DNA from: Prochlorothrix sp035286285
Lineage (GTDB): Bacteria > Cyanobacteriota > Cyanobacteriia > Prochlorotrichales > Prochlorotrichaceae
Reading direction: 5' to 3'
Length of the DNA stretch: 9,758 bases
NCBI GenBank assembly: GCA_035286285.1
Contig: JAYKJG010000250.1
Span: forward strand, 1-9,758
Part shown: positions 1 through 6,478 of the stretch, in pieces
Numbering within the stretch: position 1 is the stretch's first letter
How the letters are laid out: each line of letters starts with the position of its first letter
Program-made: the position numbers and the translations under genes
The notes under the pieces: generated by a model
Told to the model about the DNA's origin: nothing
Seen by the model: the letters and a program-made list of their open reading frames with translations, nothing else
Database searches by the model: none

Positions 1-1236
1 AGCGGTTGCCGGTAGCTCTAGAGTTGCTGTCTGTGGGCTGGTTTGTGGGCTGACCTGACGATCGGATTGCATTGCCGTGAGGTCTGCCCCCGTGGGATCA
101 ACGCCTGTGGACTCGATCGCCGCAGAACTTACCCCCGTGGGATCGACAGTATTGGGATTGCCTGCAAGGGGACTGACATCCGTGGGATTGACTCCAAAGC
201 TTTGAATGGGAATCAGTGACCCCGCTTCCCCAGGATTACCAAGGGGGGTTGTGGCGGTCTCCGACGGTTGAACCCCTTGGACCCCATTAAAAGCGGCAAT
301 CCGATCGGCCAGTACCTGCCGCACTACATCATTGGCAGACTCACTATTGGCAGACTCACTATTGGCAGACTCACTGGCAGACCCACTATTGGCAGGCTCA
401 CTCCCAGGCGCAAGGTCACTGGCATTGTTAAGGCTGCTGGTGACCGTTGGGCTGGTGACAAGACTGGTTAAGAGGCTGGCATCGGGGGCCAAGGCAGTGT
501 TGGGGAGATCGATCGGCGTTGGAGAAGTGGGGGGAGTGTTGGGGGGGACGATCGGGTCCGGAGCCGTGGCCACAGGTGCAGCAGGAATGGGAGTCGGCGC
601 GATTTCAGCAAAGGCCTCCGGGTTGGCAATGACCGGGCGGATACTCCAGCGACCCGCCTCCATCTGCTGCATATCCACCTGTTGCGGAGCTAGCACCACA
701 TTGGAGTCTAATTCCATCACGACCCGTGCCGTGGTCGCATCATATTGGGACCAGGTGACACGACGGACCATCCCCCCATAGGTTTGGGTGGGGGGAACAC
801 CGGGCAAAATACTGTTGGGGAAGTCCACCACAAGGCGCATCGGACGGGCCAACAGAAACGATCGGGGGTTTACACCAGCGGGCAGAATCACCTCCAGCAC
901 CTGGGTTTGGGAGTTGAAACGCCACCGTGTGAGCATCCCGGCTGAGCCTGTTTCGGTTTGGGCAAGAACGGAGAGGTTGCCGGTGTTTAAGGCACCGATC
1001 GTGCCTAGCCCCAAACTTGGGCCAACGCCAAGGGCCACACTCAACATCCCTGCTACCCAGGGCCGCAATCCCTGCTGAGCCTGAAGCCTTGCGGCGGGCT
1101 TGGTTTGCCGGAGGGCTGCCGTGCGGGGAGTCGCGGTGGGATGGGTCCAGTTGGTTTGGGTGTGGTGCAGTGAATCGAGGTCGTGCGGGTGGTTGTGCGG
1201 GTGGTTGTCCGGGTGATCTTGGGTGTGATAGGCCAT
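1..1236 (-). CDS. AMIN-domain secreted protein, probable N-acetylmuramoyl-L-alanine amidase (C-terminus outside window)
   Basis: The minus strand is open from an ATG at 1236-1234 to the left edge: 412 codons without a stop. Residues 1-57 are polar, histidine-rich near the start (HPDNHPHNHPHD, 8-19) and then basic. A hydrophobic stretch at about 58-80 and LAQ at 91-93 look like a signal peptide with a signal peptidase I site. Residues about 101-203 match the cyanobacterial AMIN domain (RWRFNSQTQVLEVILPAG, then FLLARPMRLVVDFPNS and WSIRPVIA), which binds cell-wall glycans. From about 205 onward the chain is a Pro/Ser/Thr/Ala-rich linker holding SESAN repeats and DPTG-type repeats. In cyanobacteria AMIN is often followed by an Amidase_3 catalytic domain (AmiC), but that part is not in the window, so amidase activity is inference. 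AAGGGG lies about 8 bases before the ATG. The N-region before the signal is unusually long, so a later start is possible. Confidence 0.85.
   Translation of the reverse strand, partial: MAYHTQDHPDNHPHNHPHDLDSLHHTQTNWTHPTATPRTAALRQTKPAARLQAQQGLRPWVAGMLSVALGVGPSLGLGTIGALNTGNLSVLAQTETGSAGMLTRWRFNSQTQVLEVILPAGVNPRSFLLARPMRLVVDFPNSILPGVPPTQTYGGMVRRVTWSQYDATTARVVMELDSNVVLAPQQVDMQQMEAGRWSIRPVIANPEAFAEIAPTPIPAAPVATAPDPIVPPNTPPTSPTPIDLPNTALAPDASLLTSLVTSPTVTSSLNNASDLAPGSEPANSGSASESANSESANSESANDVVRQVLADRIAAFNGVQGVQPSETATTPLGNPGEAGSLIPIQSFGVNPTDVSPLAGNPNTVDPTGVSSAAIESTGVDPTGADLTAMQSDRQVSPQTSPQTATLELPATA
331..402 (-). repeat. 15-bp in-frame tandem repeat encoding SESAN units
   Basis: Three perfect 15-bp copies of attggcagactcact (331-345, 346-360, 361-375) are followed by a 12-bp shortened copy (376-387) and a diverged copy (388-402). 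Read on the minus strand they encode SEPAN-SGSA-SESAN-SESAN-SESAN, residues about 279-302 of the AMIN protein. The unit is a multiple of three, so copy-number changes keep the frame. It sits in the linker, where length variation is probably tolerated. Confidence 0.9.
1183..1215 (-). repeat. 12-bp tandem repeat encoding the His-Pro-rich N-terminus
   Basis: The unit gtgcgggtggtt occurs at 1183-1194 and 1195-1206, followed by a partial, diverged copy (gtccgggtg) at 1207-1215. On the minus strand it encodes the DNHPHNHPHD part of the AMIN protein. Its position before the signal peptide means it is either a cytoplasmic N-tail or lies upstream of the true start. Confidence 0.8.
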
Positions 1237-1414
1237 GGGTGTTCCCCTTGCGAATGTGTCCCCCTCTGCCCAGGGCAGGGAGACTAAATCTGTTCAGAAC
1301 TCAACCCGTGTGAAGTCGAGTGCTAACGATAAACTTGACAAGGTTACCGTTTTCCCCCAGAGGATAATCCCTCACCTCCCAATTGCAAACCCCCATCCCC
1401 AAAATTCTCTACCC
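1237..1414. promoter_or_regulatory. Divergent promoter region between the AMIN gene and pyrR
   Basis: This 178-base gap must hold the start signals of both divergent genes. On the plus strand TTGACA (1335-1340) and GATAAT (1363-1368) resemble sigma-70 boxes, but the 22-base spacing is too long for a standard promoter. No strong Shine-Dalgarno sequence precedes pyrR. I see no pyrimidine attenuator hairpin followed by a U-run. Confidence 0.35.
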
Positions 1415-1954
1415 ATGCAGCCTGAAGTGGTCCAAATTCTTTCCGCCGATGAGGTGCGCCGCACCTGTAACCGTCTTGCCTGCGAGATTGTGGAGCAAGC
1501 GGGTGATTTATCGCAACTGGTCCTATTGGGTATCTACACACGCGGTGTGCCCTTGGCCCAACTGCTGGCAGCCCAGATTGAAGCCCTGGAGGGGGTGCCT
1601 GTGACCTTGGGTGCGTTGGATATTACCTTTTATCGGGATGATTTAGATAGCATTGGCATCCGTACCCCCGCCAAGACTGACCTCAATGTTGATCTGACGG
1701 GGCGAACGGTGGTGTTGATTGATGATGTGATTTTTAAGGGCCGCACGATTCGGGCTGCGTTGGATGCCATTAATGACTATGGCCGACCCGATCGGGTGCG
1801 GTTGGCGGTGTTGGTCGATCGGGGTCACCGAGATTTGCCGATTCATCCCGATTTTATCGGTCGCCAACTCCCCACCGCCAAACATGAGCAAGTCAAGGTC
1901 TATCTCAGGGAAGTGGATGGCCGCGATAGTGTGGAAATTATTCGCCCTGCCTAA
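1415..1954 (+). CDS. pyrR: PyrR: pyrimidine operon regulator / uracil phosphoribosyltransferase
   Basis: This 179-residue protein has the usual PyrR length. It has the type I phosphoribosyltransferase PRPP loop VVLIDDVIFKGRT (residues 99-111), the PyrR-type segment LDITFYRDDL (68-77) and LVDRGHRDLPIHPDFIG (133-149). PyrR proteins bind PRPP and UMP or UTP. In Firmicutes they bind pyr mRNA to cause attenuation, and many also have weak uracil phosphoribosyltransferase activity; which role dominates in cyanobacteria is not shown here. The frame is open 60 codons further upstream, but those residues do not resemble PyrR and overlap the divergent promoter region, so the start was set at MQPEVVQILSADEVRR. 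The Lys in DDVIFKGRT differs from the DDVLYTGRT form familiar from other bacteria. No pyr biosynthetic gene is adjacent. Confidence 0.93.
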   Translation: MQPEVVQILSADEVRRTCNRLACEIVEQAGDLSQLVLLGIYTRGVPLAQLLAAQIEALEGVPVTLGALDITFYRDDLDSIGIRTPAKTDLNVDLTGRTVVLIDDVIFKGRTIRAALDAINDYGRPDRVRLAVLVDRGHRDLPIHPDFIGRQLPTAKHEQVKVYLREVDGRDSVEIIRPA

Positions 1955-1978
1955 AGCAATCCCAGCCCCAACCATCTT

Positions 1979-2013
1979 GTAGAGGCGCGGTTTTCACGCC
2001 CCCGCCAGAATTT
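1979..2013. repeat. Possible degenerate member of the GTAGGGGC repeat family
   Basis: The sequence gtagaggcgcgg, then cacgcccccgcc and a T-run, resembles the GTAGGGG...CCCCCGTG elements found at 7532-7676. The match is partial and the stem is weak. Just after pyrR it could contribute to termination. Confidence 0.3.
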
Positions 2014-2036
2014 TTGAGTGCATGAATCCTCTTGCT

Positions 2037-2061
2037 CCCCTCTCCCCGCGTGGGAGAGGGG
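2037..2061. repeat. Palindromic interspersed repeat, possible bidirectional terminator
   Basis: CCCCTCTCCC (2037-2046) and GGGAGAGGGG (2052-2061) form a perfect 10-bp stem around the loop CGCGT. The tail gctgggggtgagggg that follows is typical of a repeat family found between genes in many bacteria, cyanobacteria included. It lies between the convergent 3' ends of pyrR and sds. There is no clear T-run, so Rho-independent termination is not certain. Confidence 0.75.
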
Positions 2062-2115
2062 CTGGGGGTGAGGGGTCTTTGCATCCCAATCGTGGGAGGT
2101 ACCGGAGGGAGACGG

Positions 2116-3087
2116 TTAATAAATCCGGCTCAAAACATAATCTGTAATATCGAGCAAAGCCTGTTTAGGGGTGGAAGGGGCTAAGCCTTGCAGAGATTGG
2201 CGGGCAAGCTGGGCGTGGTGGGCAGCTAGTTCGCGGGATTTGGCCAAACCTTGGCTGTTATCGACCATATTGAGGGCTTGTTCTAGGTCACCCTCTTGGT
2301 TAAATTCGCGATCGATCAGCCCCTCTAGGCCGGGATGTTCTTCCAGGGCATAGAGCACTGGGGCCGTGAGGTTGCCTTGGCGCATATCTGACCCCGCTGG
2401 CTTGCCCAGCACCGCATCGGATCCCGTGAAGTCCAGAATATCATCGACAATCTGAAAGGCTAGGCCCAAATGGCGACCGTAGGCATAGAGGTTTTCCTGC
2501 TCGGCGGGGGAACAGTCGCTCAGCACCGTGGCGGCCTTGGCGCTGTTGGCAATCAGGGACGCTGTTTTGTAGTAGCTTTTTTCTAGGTAGGCTTCGATCG
2601 ACAGCGTGGCATCAAAGCGATTGAGACCCTGCTGAATTTCGCCCTCTGCGAGATCCATAATCACCTGGGACAGGAGTTTGACCACCTGGAGGTTATCCAA
2701 GTGGGCGAGGTACCAGGAAGACTGGGCAAAGAGAAAATCTCCGGCTAGGACCGCAACCCGGTTGTTAAAGGAACTGTGGACCGTGGGTAGCCCCCGCCGC
2801 AGGACGGACTCATCCACAACATCATCGTGGACCAAGCTGGCGGTGTGGATCATTTCCGTGATCTCTGCAAGGCGGCGGTGGCGCGGGGTGATGTCATTTT
2901 GGGGAACGGTGGCACGGGCTACCAGAAGGACGATCGCTGGCCTCAGTTGCTTTCCCTTGGCCCCAAACAAATGCTCTGCGGCGGCGTAGAGGATGGGGTG
3001 GCGAGCACCAATCAAGGTTTTTAGGTTCTGAGAGAGCAGCTCCAGATCGGCCTCAACGGGGGAAAAAAGAGAAAGAACTGAGGACAT
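2116..3087 (-). CDS. sds: Solanesyl diphosphate synthase (long-chain trans-polyprenyl diphosphate synthase)
   Basis: A 323-residue all-helical prenyltransferase that adds isopentenyl diphosphate units to an allylic starter, giving the C45 side chain of plastoquinone. Visible motifs are GKQLRP (45-50, substrate binding), the first Asp-rich motif DDVVD (88-92) followed by RRG, KTASL (174-178), the second Asp-rich motif DDILD (215-219), and GKPAGSD (228-234). The residues just before the first Asp-rich motif are small (Ala83, Ser84), as expected for enzymes making long chains. The N-terminus SLFSPVEADLELL is typical of cyanobacterial Sds, which supports the ATG at 3087-3085. The exact chain length cannot be read from sequence. 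The gene appears to be transcribed alone: pyrR converges on it, and its 5' side faces a long gap. Confidence 0.92.
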   Translation of the reverse strand: MSSVLSLFSPVEADLELLSQNLKTLIGARHPILYAAAEHLFGAKGKQLRPAIVLLVARATVPQNDITPRHRRLAEITEMIHTASLVHDDVVDESVLRRGLPTVHSSFNNRVAVLAGDFLFAQSSWYLAHLDNLQVVKLLSQVIMDLAEGEIQQGLNRFDATLSIEAYLEKSYYKTASLIANSAKAATVLSDCSPAEQENLYAYGRHLGLAFQIVDDILDFTGSDAVLGKPAGSDMRQGNLTAPVLYALEEHPGLEGLIDREFNQEGDLEQALNMVDNSQGLAKSRELAAHHAQLARQSLQGLAPSTPKQALLDITDYVLSRIY

Positions 3088-3111
3088 GGTTATCCGCTCA
3101 AGTGTTACGAA

Positions 3112-3145
3112 ATTTTACATAATCCTACCAATTATTTTAAGACAA
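3112..3145 (-). promoter_or_regulatory. AT-rich promoter-like region of sds
   Basis: On the minus strand TTGTCT (3145-3140) precedes an AT-rich stretch containing TATGTAAAAT, about 25-35 bases before the sds start. Spacings to the possible -10 boxes are 18 or 22 bases and neither match is good. Confidence 0.25.
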
Positions 3146-3503
3146 GCCCTAGGGTTGCGGTGTTAAAGTTGTTGTTTTCTCAGAAATAGGGGGCAACACC
3201 GGCCCGATCGCCCCTGGATTTCCGGCCTACGATCGGCCTGTGGGCCGTAAAGATTCACAACGGTTTATGAACATCTTGGGGCTACTGCTGGGGGAGGGTT
3301 CCAGGTCTTGGAACTCCTGTGATACCCTGAGTCCAGGGCTTCTTCGGTCGTGGGACTGCAAGGGCCGATGCTCAACCAACCCCTGCTCATTGCCTGTTGC
3401 CCGTGGGCACTCTGGAGCCTCAGAGACCCCCCCCATAACCGATTGCAACGGGGATTTTTGATCCCAAGGAATAAAGCTTAAGAAAAAGGGGGAAGCCCTG
3501 GGA

Positions 3504-3517
3504 ACGGTCCGGACCGT
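3504..3517. promoter_or_regulatory. 14-bp perfect palindrome (possible operator)
   Basis: ACGGTCCGGACCGT is its own reverse complement with no spacer, the form expected for a dimeric DNA-binding protein. It lies about 420 bases upstream of sds and 290 bases upstream of the small membrane ORF, so its target is unknown. Confidence 0.35.
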
Positions 3518-3565
3518 GCGAAGCGGCGGAGAAGCAGCAAAGGCACGATCGGACTTAGACATTAG

Positions 3566-3598
3566 GTTGGAAAATAACCCCAGTTTGAAAATAACCCC
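3566..3598. repeat. 17-bp tandem duplication (GTTKGAAAATAACCCC)
   Basis: gttggaaaataacccc (3566-3581) and gtttgaaaataacccc (3583-3598) differ at one position and start 17 bases apart. This AT-rich core stands out in a GC-rich gap. It may be a paired binding site or a simple duplication. Confidence 0.8.
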
Positions 3599-3804
3599 GC
3601 TGTGTTGAGATGGCGGACAGAATTGCCCCGATCGCAGCGGTTAACCGGCCCCGGTGAGACGGTCCTCCTGTCTTGGAGTCTGCGTGTTCTCGGACTTTAG
3701 GGCGCTGTGGCCTCTTGGGCCTTGGGTCGTGGCAGTGTTCTAGGCTTGTTGAATTCTAGGTTTACTGCACAAAGCGCGATCGTAGGACGCTAAGGATGGG
3801 CACA

Positions 3805-3954
3805 ATGCCTATCCTCTCTTTATTTTTTCGCTCTCTTTCTGTGGATCGCACCATGCCTTACCAAACTTCTCCTCTCCTAATCCCCATCCTGGCTGGCGGA
3901 TATCTCCTGGCTATTTATTTCCTGCTGCGTTGGGTCCAACGCTCACGCACCTAA
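3805..3954 (+). CDS. Small single-pass membrane protein, 49 residues, unknown function
   Basis: I do not recognise this protein. The frame runs from ATG 3805 to TAA 3952-3954. AAGGA (3792-3796) lies 8 bases before this ATG, while the other in-frame starts (ATG 3796, GTG 3841, ATG 3853) have no comparable site. A 33-residue version from ATG 3853 would keep the whole hydrophobic part. Residues about 23-42 (LLIPILAGGYLLAIYFLLRW) form one transmembrane helix, followed by a basic tail RWVQRSRT that should face the cytoplasm or stroma-like side. Cyanobacteria have many proteins of this size in photosystems, cytochrome b6f and NDH-1, but none of the subunits I can recall (PsbX, PsaM, PetL, PetM, PetN, PsbT, PsbM) matches. 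A hairpin begins two bases after the stop, as expected for a short monocistronic transcript. Confidence 0.5.
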   Translation: MPILSLFFRSLSVDRTMPYQTSPLLIPILAGGYLLAIYFLLRWVQRSRT

Positions 3955-3955
3955 A

Positions 3956-3980
3956 TCCCTCTCCCAGAACGGGAAAGGGA
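3956..3980 (+). terminator. Hairpin after the small membrane ORF (interspersed repeat, likely terminator)
   Basis: TCCCTCTCCC (3956-3965) and GGGAAAGGGA (3971-3980) pair over 10 positions with one mismatch around the loop AGAAC, followed by CTTTGAAGG. It resembles the CCCTCTCCC palindrome at 2037-2061 and probably belongs to the same broad class of intergenic repeats. There is only a short T-run, so termination is inferred from position. Confidence 0.5.
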
Positions 3981-4096
3981 CTTTGAAGGCTTTAGCTGCT
4001 TCCGATCCTGGGGGTCGGGGCTGGGGGGCGCATCTACACCAGCGAGAATGCCCCCCTGTTGGCGGCTTGCTCCCAGGGGACGGGGTGCAGTGTTGC

Positions 4097-5335
4097 CTAG
4101 CCCAGCAGAGCCTTTAGCTCATCTACTTTGTCGAGATGCTCCCAGGGCAGGTCCAGATCATTGCGGCCAAAGTGACCATAGGCGGCCACATCTTGGTAGA
4201 AGCGACCCTGGCGCTTACCGGGCATTCCCCGCAGATCAAAGGTTTGAATAATCCCTGCCGGACGCAGTTCAAAGATTTTGCGCACCGCTTCCGTCAGTTG
4301 CTCCTCGCTGATGGTGCTGGTGCCGAAGGTTTCCACCATCAAGCTCACAGGGCGGGCCACGCCGATCGCATAGCTCAACTGCACTTCACACTTTTCAGCA
4401 TAGCCAGCGGCCACAATATTCTTGGCAACATAGCGGCAAGCGTAGGCTGCGCTGCGATCGACCTTGGTGGGATCCTTGCCGGAAAACGCACCGCCACCAT
4501 GGCGGGAGTAGCCCCCGTAGGTATCGACGATAATTTTCCGCCCGGTCAGGCCCGCATCCCCCTGGGGACCGCCGACGACAAACTTGCCGGTGGGGTTGAC
4601 CAAAAATTTGGTCTTGTCATCGGGTTTGATGCTGATGTCGCTAAAGACGGGCTGAACCACCTGGTCCCAGAGGTCTGCTTTAATCTTGTCGCGCACAGCG
4701 GCATCGGTGGTCAGATCGCCGATCGTGGGGGCGTGCTGGGTAGACAGCAGGATGGTATCAATGCTGACGGGCTTGCCATCTTCGTAGGCAACGGTCACCT
4801 GACTCTTGCCGTCGGGGCGCAGGTAAGGGAGGGTGCCGTCTTTGCGCACCGTCGCCAGACGCAGGGCTAGGCGGTGGGCCAAGCTGATGGGCATGGGCAT
4901 CAGTTCGGGGGTCTCGTTACAGGCAAACCCGAACATCAAACCTTGGTCCCCAGCACCGATCTGGTCTAGCTCTTCGTCGCTGAGGGCTTCCCGCTGTTCC
5001 TGGGCGGAGTCTACCCCTTGGGCAATATCGGGGGATTGGGCATCAAGGGCAATCAAAACTGAGCAGCTATTGGCGGAAAACCCACTATCTTCGCCTAAGT
5101 ACCCGATCTCTTTAATCTTTTCACGGGCTAGGTCAATGTAGTTCACCTTAGCTTTGGAGGTGATTTCGCCCGTAATCAGGACTAGCCCGGTGTTGACCAC
5201 CACCTCAGCGGCAACACGGCTAGCGGGATCTTCGGCCAGAAGTGTGTCGAGAATGGTATCGGAAATCTGGTCACAAATTTTGTCGGGATGACCTTCGGTT
5301 ACCGATTCCGAAGTAAACAGATAACGACGAGTCAA
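4097..5335 (-). CDS. metK: S-adenosylmethionine synthetase (methionine adenosyltransferase)
   Basis: A 412-residue cytosolic enzyme making SAM from methionine and ATP. Motifs seen: SESVTEGHPDKICDQISD (10-27, with the ATP-binding His16 and Mg-binding Asp18), GAGDQGLMFG (127-136), KSQVTV (177-182), and the glycine-rich P-loop-like GGGAFSGKDPTKVDRS (280-295), followed by VAKNIVAAG and the C-terminal AAYGHFGR. The start is TTG at 5335-5333. It is supported by AGAGAGGA seven bases upstream and by the N-terminus TRRYLFTSESVTEGHPDK, which matches the family's usual beginning; no ATG is available nearby. LipA, a SAM-consuming enzyme, lies upstream on the same strand, but the 240-base gap contains promoter-like boxes and structured RNA, so metK is probably transcribed separately. 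Confidence 0.96.
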   Translation of the reverse strand: MTRRYLFTSESVTEGHPDKICDQISDTILDTLLAEDPASRVAAEVVVNTGLVLITGEITSKAKVNYIDLAREKIKEIGYLGEDSGFSANSCSVLIALDAQSPDIAQGVDSAQEQREALSDEELDQIGAGDQGLMFGFACNETPELMPMPISLAHRLALRLATVRKDGTLPYLRPDGKSQVTVAYEDGKPVSIDTILLSTQHAPTIGDLTTDAAVRDKIKADLWDQVVQPVFSDISIKPDDKTKFLVNPTGKFVVGGPQGDAGLTGRKIIVDTYGGYSRHGGGAFSGKDPTKVDRSAAYACRYVAKNIVAAGYAEKCEVQLSYAIGVARPVSLMVETFGTSTISEEQLTEAVRKIFELRPAGIIQTFDLRGMPGKRQGRFYQDVAAYGHFGRNDLDLPWEHLDKVDELKALLG

Positions 5336-5342
5336 GACTGTA

Positions 5343-5350
5343 TCCTCTCT
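5343..5350 (-). promoter_or_regulatory. Ribosome binding site deciding the metK TTG start
   Basis: On the minus strand AGAGAGGA ends seven bases before TTG at 5335. This strong site makes the unusual TTG start credible and lies 12 bases downstream of the 3' arm of the leader hairpin. Confidence 0.7.
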
Positions 5351-5362
5351 TTTGCACGAACC

Positions 5363-5390
5363 AAGGCCACCTTTAGGGAAAGGTAGCCCT
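5363..5390 (-). promoter_or_regulatory. metK leader hairpin next to the ribosome binding site
   Basis: In the minus-strand transcript AGGGCUACCUUU (5390-5379) pairs with AAAGGUGGCCUU (5374-5363) around the loop CCCU. This gives 12 bp, two of which are G-U pairs. On the plus strand those pairs would be A-C mismatches, so the structure favours the metK-sense RNA. The 5' arm has a second copy at 5464-5453. Confidence 0.6.
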
Positions 5391-5394
5391 ATCT

Positions 5395-5411
5395 GTTTGC
5401 TGGGGGCAAAC
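5395..5411 (-). promoter_or_regulatory. Second hairpin in the metK leader
   Basis: In the transcript GUUUGC (5411-5406) pairs with GCAAAC (5400-5395) around the loop CCCCA, four bases upstream of the main leader hairpin. An alternative fold, GGCAA/UUGCC (5416-5405), overlaps it and would exclude it. Confidence 0.5.
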
Positions 5412-5469
5412 TTGCCTAAGACAAATCTGCCTGCAACAAACTGGGTAATTTTTAAGGTAGCCCTAGGGG

Positions 5470-5499
5470 ATGATAGGACGGGGAGCGGTACAGGGTAAA
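5470..5499 (-). promoter_or_regulatory. Candidate metK promoter
   Basis: On the minus strand TTTACC (5499-5494) and TATCAT (5475-5470) are separated by 18 bases and match sigma-70 boxes at 4 of 6 and 5 of 6 positions. A start near 5463 would give a leader of about 125 bases, with the first copy of the duplicated arm at or very near its 5' end. Confidence 0.4.
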
Positions 5500-5575
5500 G
5501 GTTTGGCTGGAGATAAGTTGGGAAATGTTAGGGAATTGGCAGATTGGGGCGGGGGGCTAGGGGGGCGGTTTGGCC

Positions 5576-6478
5576 CTAGGCGCTTTCCCCAGCGTGGTAG
5601 GAACTGCGCACCAGTGGCCCCGATCGCACTTGGCTAAAGCCCATCTCTGTCGCCTGTTGGCCGAGGCGATCGAATTCTTCTGGGGTCCAATATTTTGCCA
5701 CGGGAAGATGCTCTAGGGAGGGGCGGAGATATTGCCCCAGGGTGAGGCGATCGCAGCCCACCGATCGCAGGTCTTGGAGGGTTGCTAAAATTTCCGCCTC
5801 GGTTTCCCCATGGCCCAGCATCAAGCCGGACTTGGTGGGGATTTGGGGGTTGAGTTCCTTGACGAGTTCTAGGACGCGCAGGGAGCGATCGTACCTGGCC
5901 CCTCGGCGCACTCGACCCTGAAGGCGGGCCACGGTTTCAAGATTGTGGTTGTAGCAAGCGGGCTGGGCCGCAACAACGGTGGCGATACGATCGAACTGCA
6001 CCTGTGCCGCTTGTTTGGGATCCGGCTCTCCTCCCCAAAAGTCTGGGGTCAGAACTTCAATTTGGGTGTGGGGCGATCGCTCCCGGATCGCCTCCATGGT
6101 CCGCACAAACCAGCCTGCCCCCTGATCCGGCAAGTCATCCCGCGTCACCGAAGTCAGCACCGCATAGCGCAACCCCAACAGGGCGATCGACTCCGCCACC
6201 TTGGCCGGTTCCTCTGGGTCCAACGGCATCGGGGCATGGCCTTTGTCCACTTGGCAGAACCCACAGGATCGGGTACAGATCGGCCCCATCAACAAAAATG
6301 TCGCGGTTCCCTGGCTATAGCATTCTCCTCGGTTGGGGCAGCGGCCCTCTTCACAAATGGTGTGGATGTGGCGTTCTTTGATGATGCGCTGGACGGTGGA
6401 AATGTCGCTGGCGCGGCCCAGGGGACGTTTGAGCCAAGGGGGAAGGGGAACCGTGGGCGGGGAGAGAGGAGCAGCCAT
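5576..6478 (-). CDS. lipA: Lipoyl synthase
   Basis: A 300-residue radical-SAM enzyme that inserts two sulfurs into octanoyl groups on carrier proteins such as the pyruvate dehydrogenase E2 subunit and glycine cleavage H protein. The N-terminal auxiliary [4Fe-4S] motif CEEGRCPNRGEC has Cys42, Cys47 and Cys53 (CX4CX5C). The radical-SAM motif CTRSCGFC has Cys68, Cys72 and Cys75 (CX3CX2C). The C-terminal RSSYH (291-295) supplies the serine that ligates the auxiliary cluster in this family. NHNLETV and KSGLMLGHGET are also typical. WLKRPLG near the N-terminus matches the family, so the ATG at 6478-6476 is acceptable, although no Shine-Dalgarno sequence is evident. Cyanobacteria often carry two lipA genes, and which one this is cannot be told here. 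Confidence 0.96.
   Translation of the reverse strand: MAAPLSPPTVPLPPWLKRPLGRASDISTVQRIIKERHIHTICEEGRCPNRGECYSQGTATFLLMGPICTRSCGFCQVDKGHAPMPLDPEEPAKVAESIALLGLRYAVLTSVTRDDLPDQGAGWFVRTMEAIRERSPHTQIEVLTPDFWGGEPDPKQAAQVQFDRIATVVAAQPACYNHNLETVARLQGRVRRGARYDRSLRVLELVKELNPQIPTKSGLMLGHGETEAEILATLQDLRSVGCDRLTLGQYLRPSLEHLPVAKYWTPEEFDRLGQQATEMGFSQVRSGPLVRSSYHAGESA

Larger units (their letters stand above)
3088..3804. other. 717-base intergenic gap with no convincing gene
   Basis: Open frames exist here (3227-3562 minus, 3240-3461 plus), but they overlap each other, lack Shine-Dalgarno sequences and have no family-like features. I found no tRNA, RNase P RNA, tmRNA or SRP RNA signature. The gap does hold a 14-bp perfect palindrome (3504-3517), a 17-bp tandem repeat (3566-3598) and small inverted repeats (for example TGCCC/GGGCA near 3398-3409). 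An unannotated small RNA is possible. Confidence 0.6.

Noticed and set aside
332..781. 149-codon plus-strand open frame made of repeated SLLAD units
   Set aside because: It is the antisense shadow of the AMIN protein linker and its repeats.
1318..1326. GAGTGCTAA, half of a CIRCE heat-shock operator
   Set aside because: The matching TTAGCACTC half is not present nine bases upstream, and neither neighbour is a heat-shock gene.
1235..1414. 60-codon N-terminal extension of the pyrR frame
   Set aside because: It is not PyrR-like, overlaps the start of the divergent AMIN gene, and the protein from 1415 has the full family length.
3507..3540. GGTCCGGA followed by GAAGCAGC, reminiscent of SRP RNA
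   Set aside because: The conserved SRP loop sequence (GGTCCGGAAGGAAGCAGC) is interrupted, and the flanking stem is not present.
3227..3562. 111-codon minus-strand open frame
   Set aside because: No Shine-Dalgarno sequence, noise-like composition, overlap with a plus-strand frame (3240-3461), and no family features.
4136..4870. 244-codon plus-strand open frame
   Set aside because: Antisense shadow of metK, whose minus-strand product is unmistakable.
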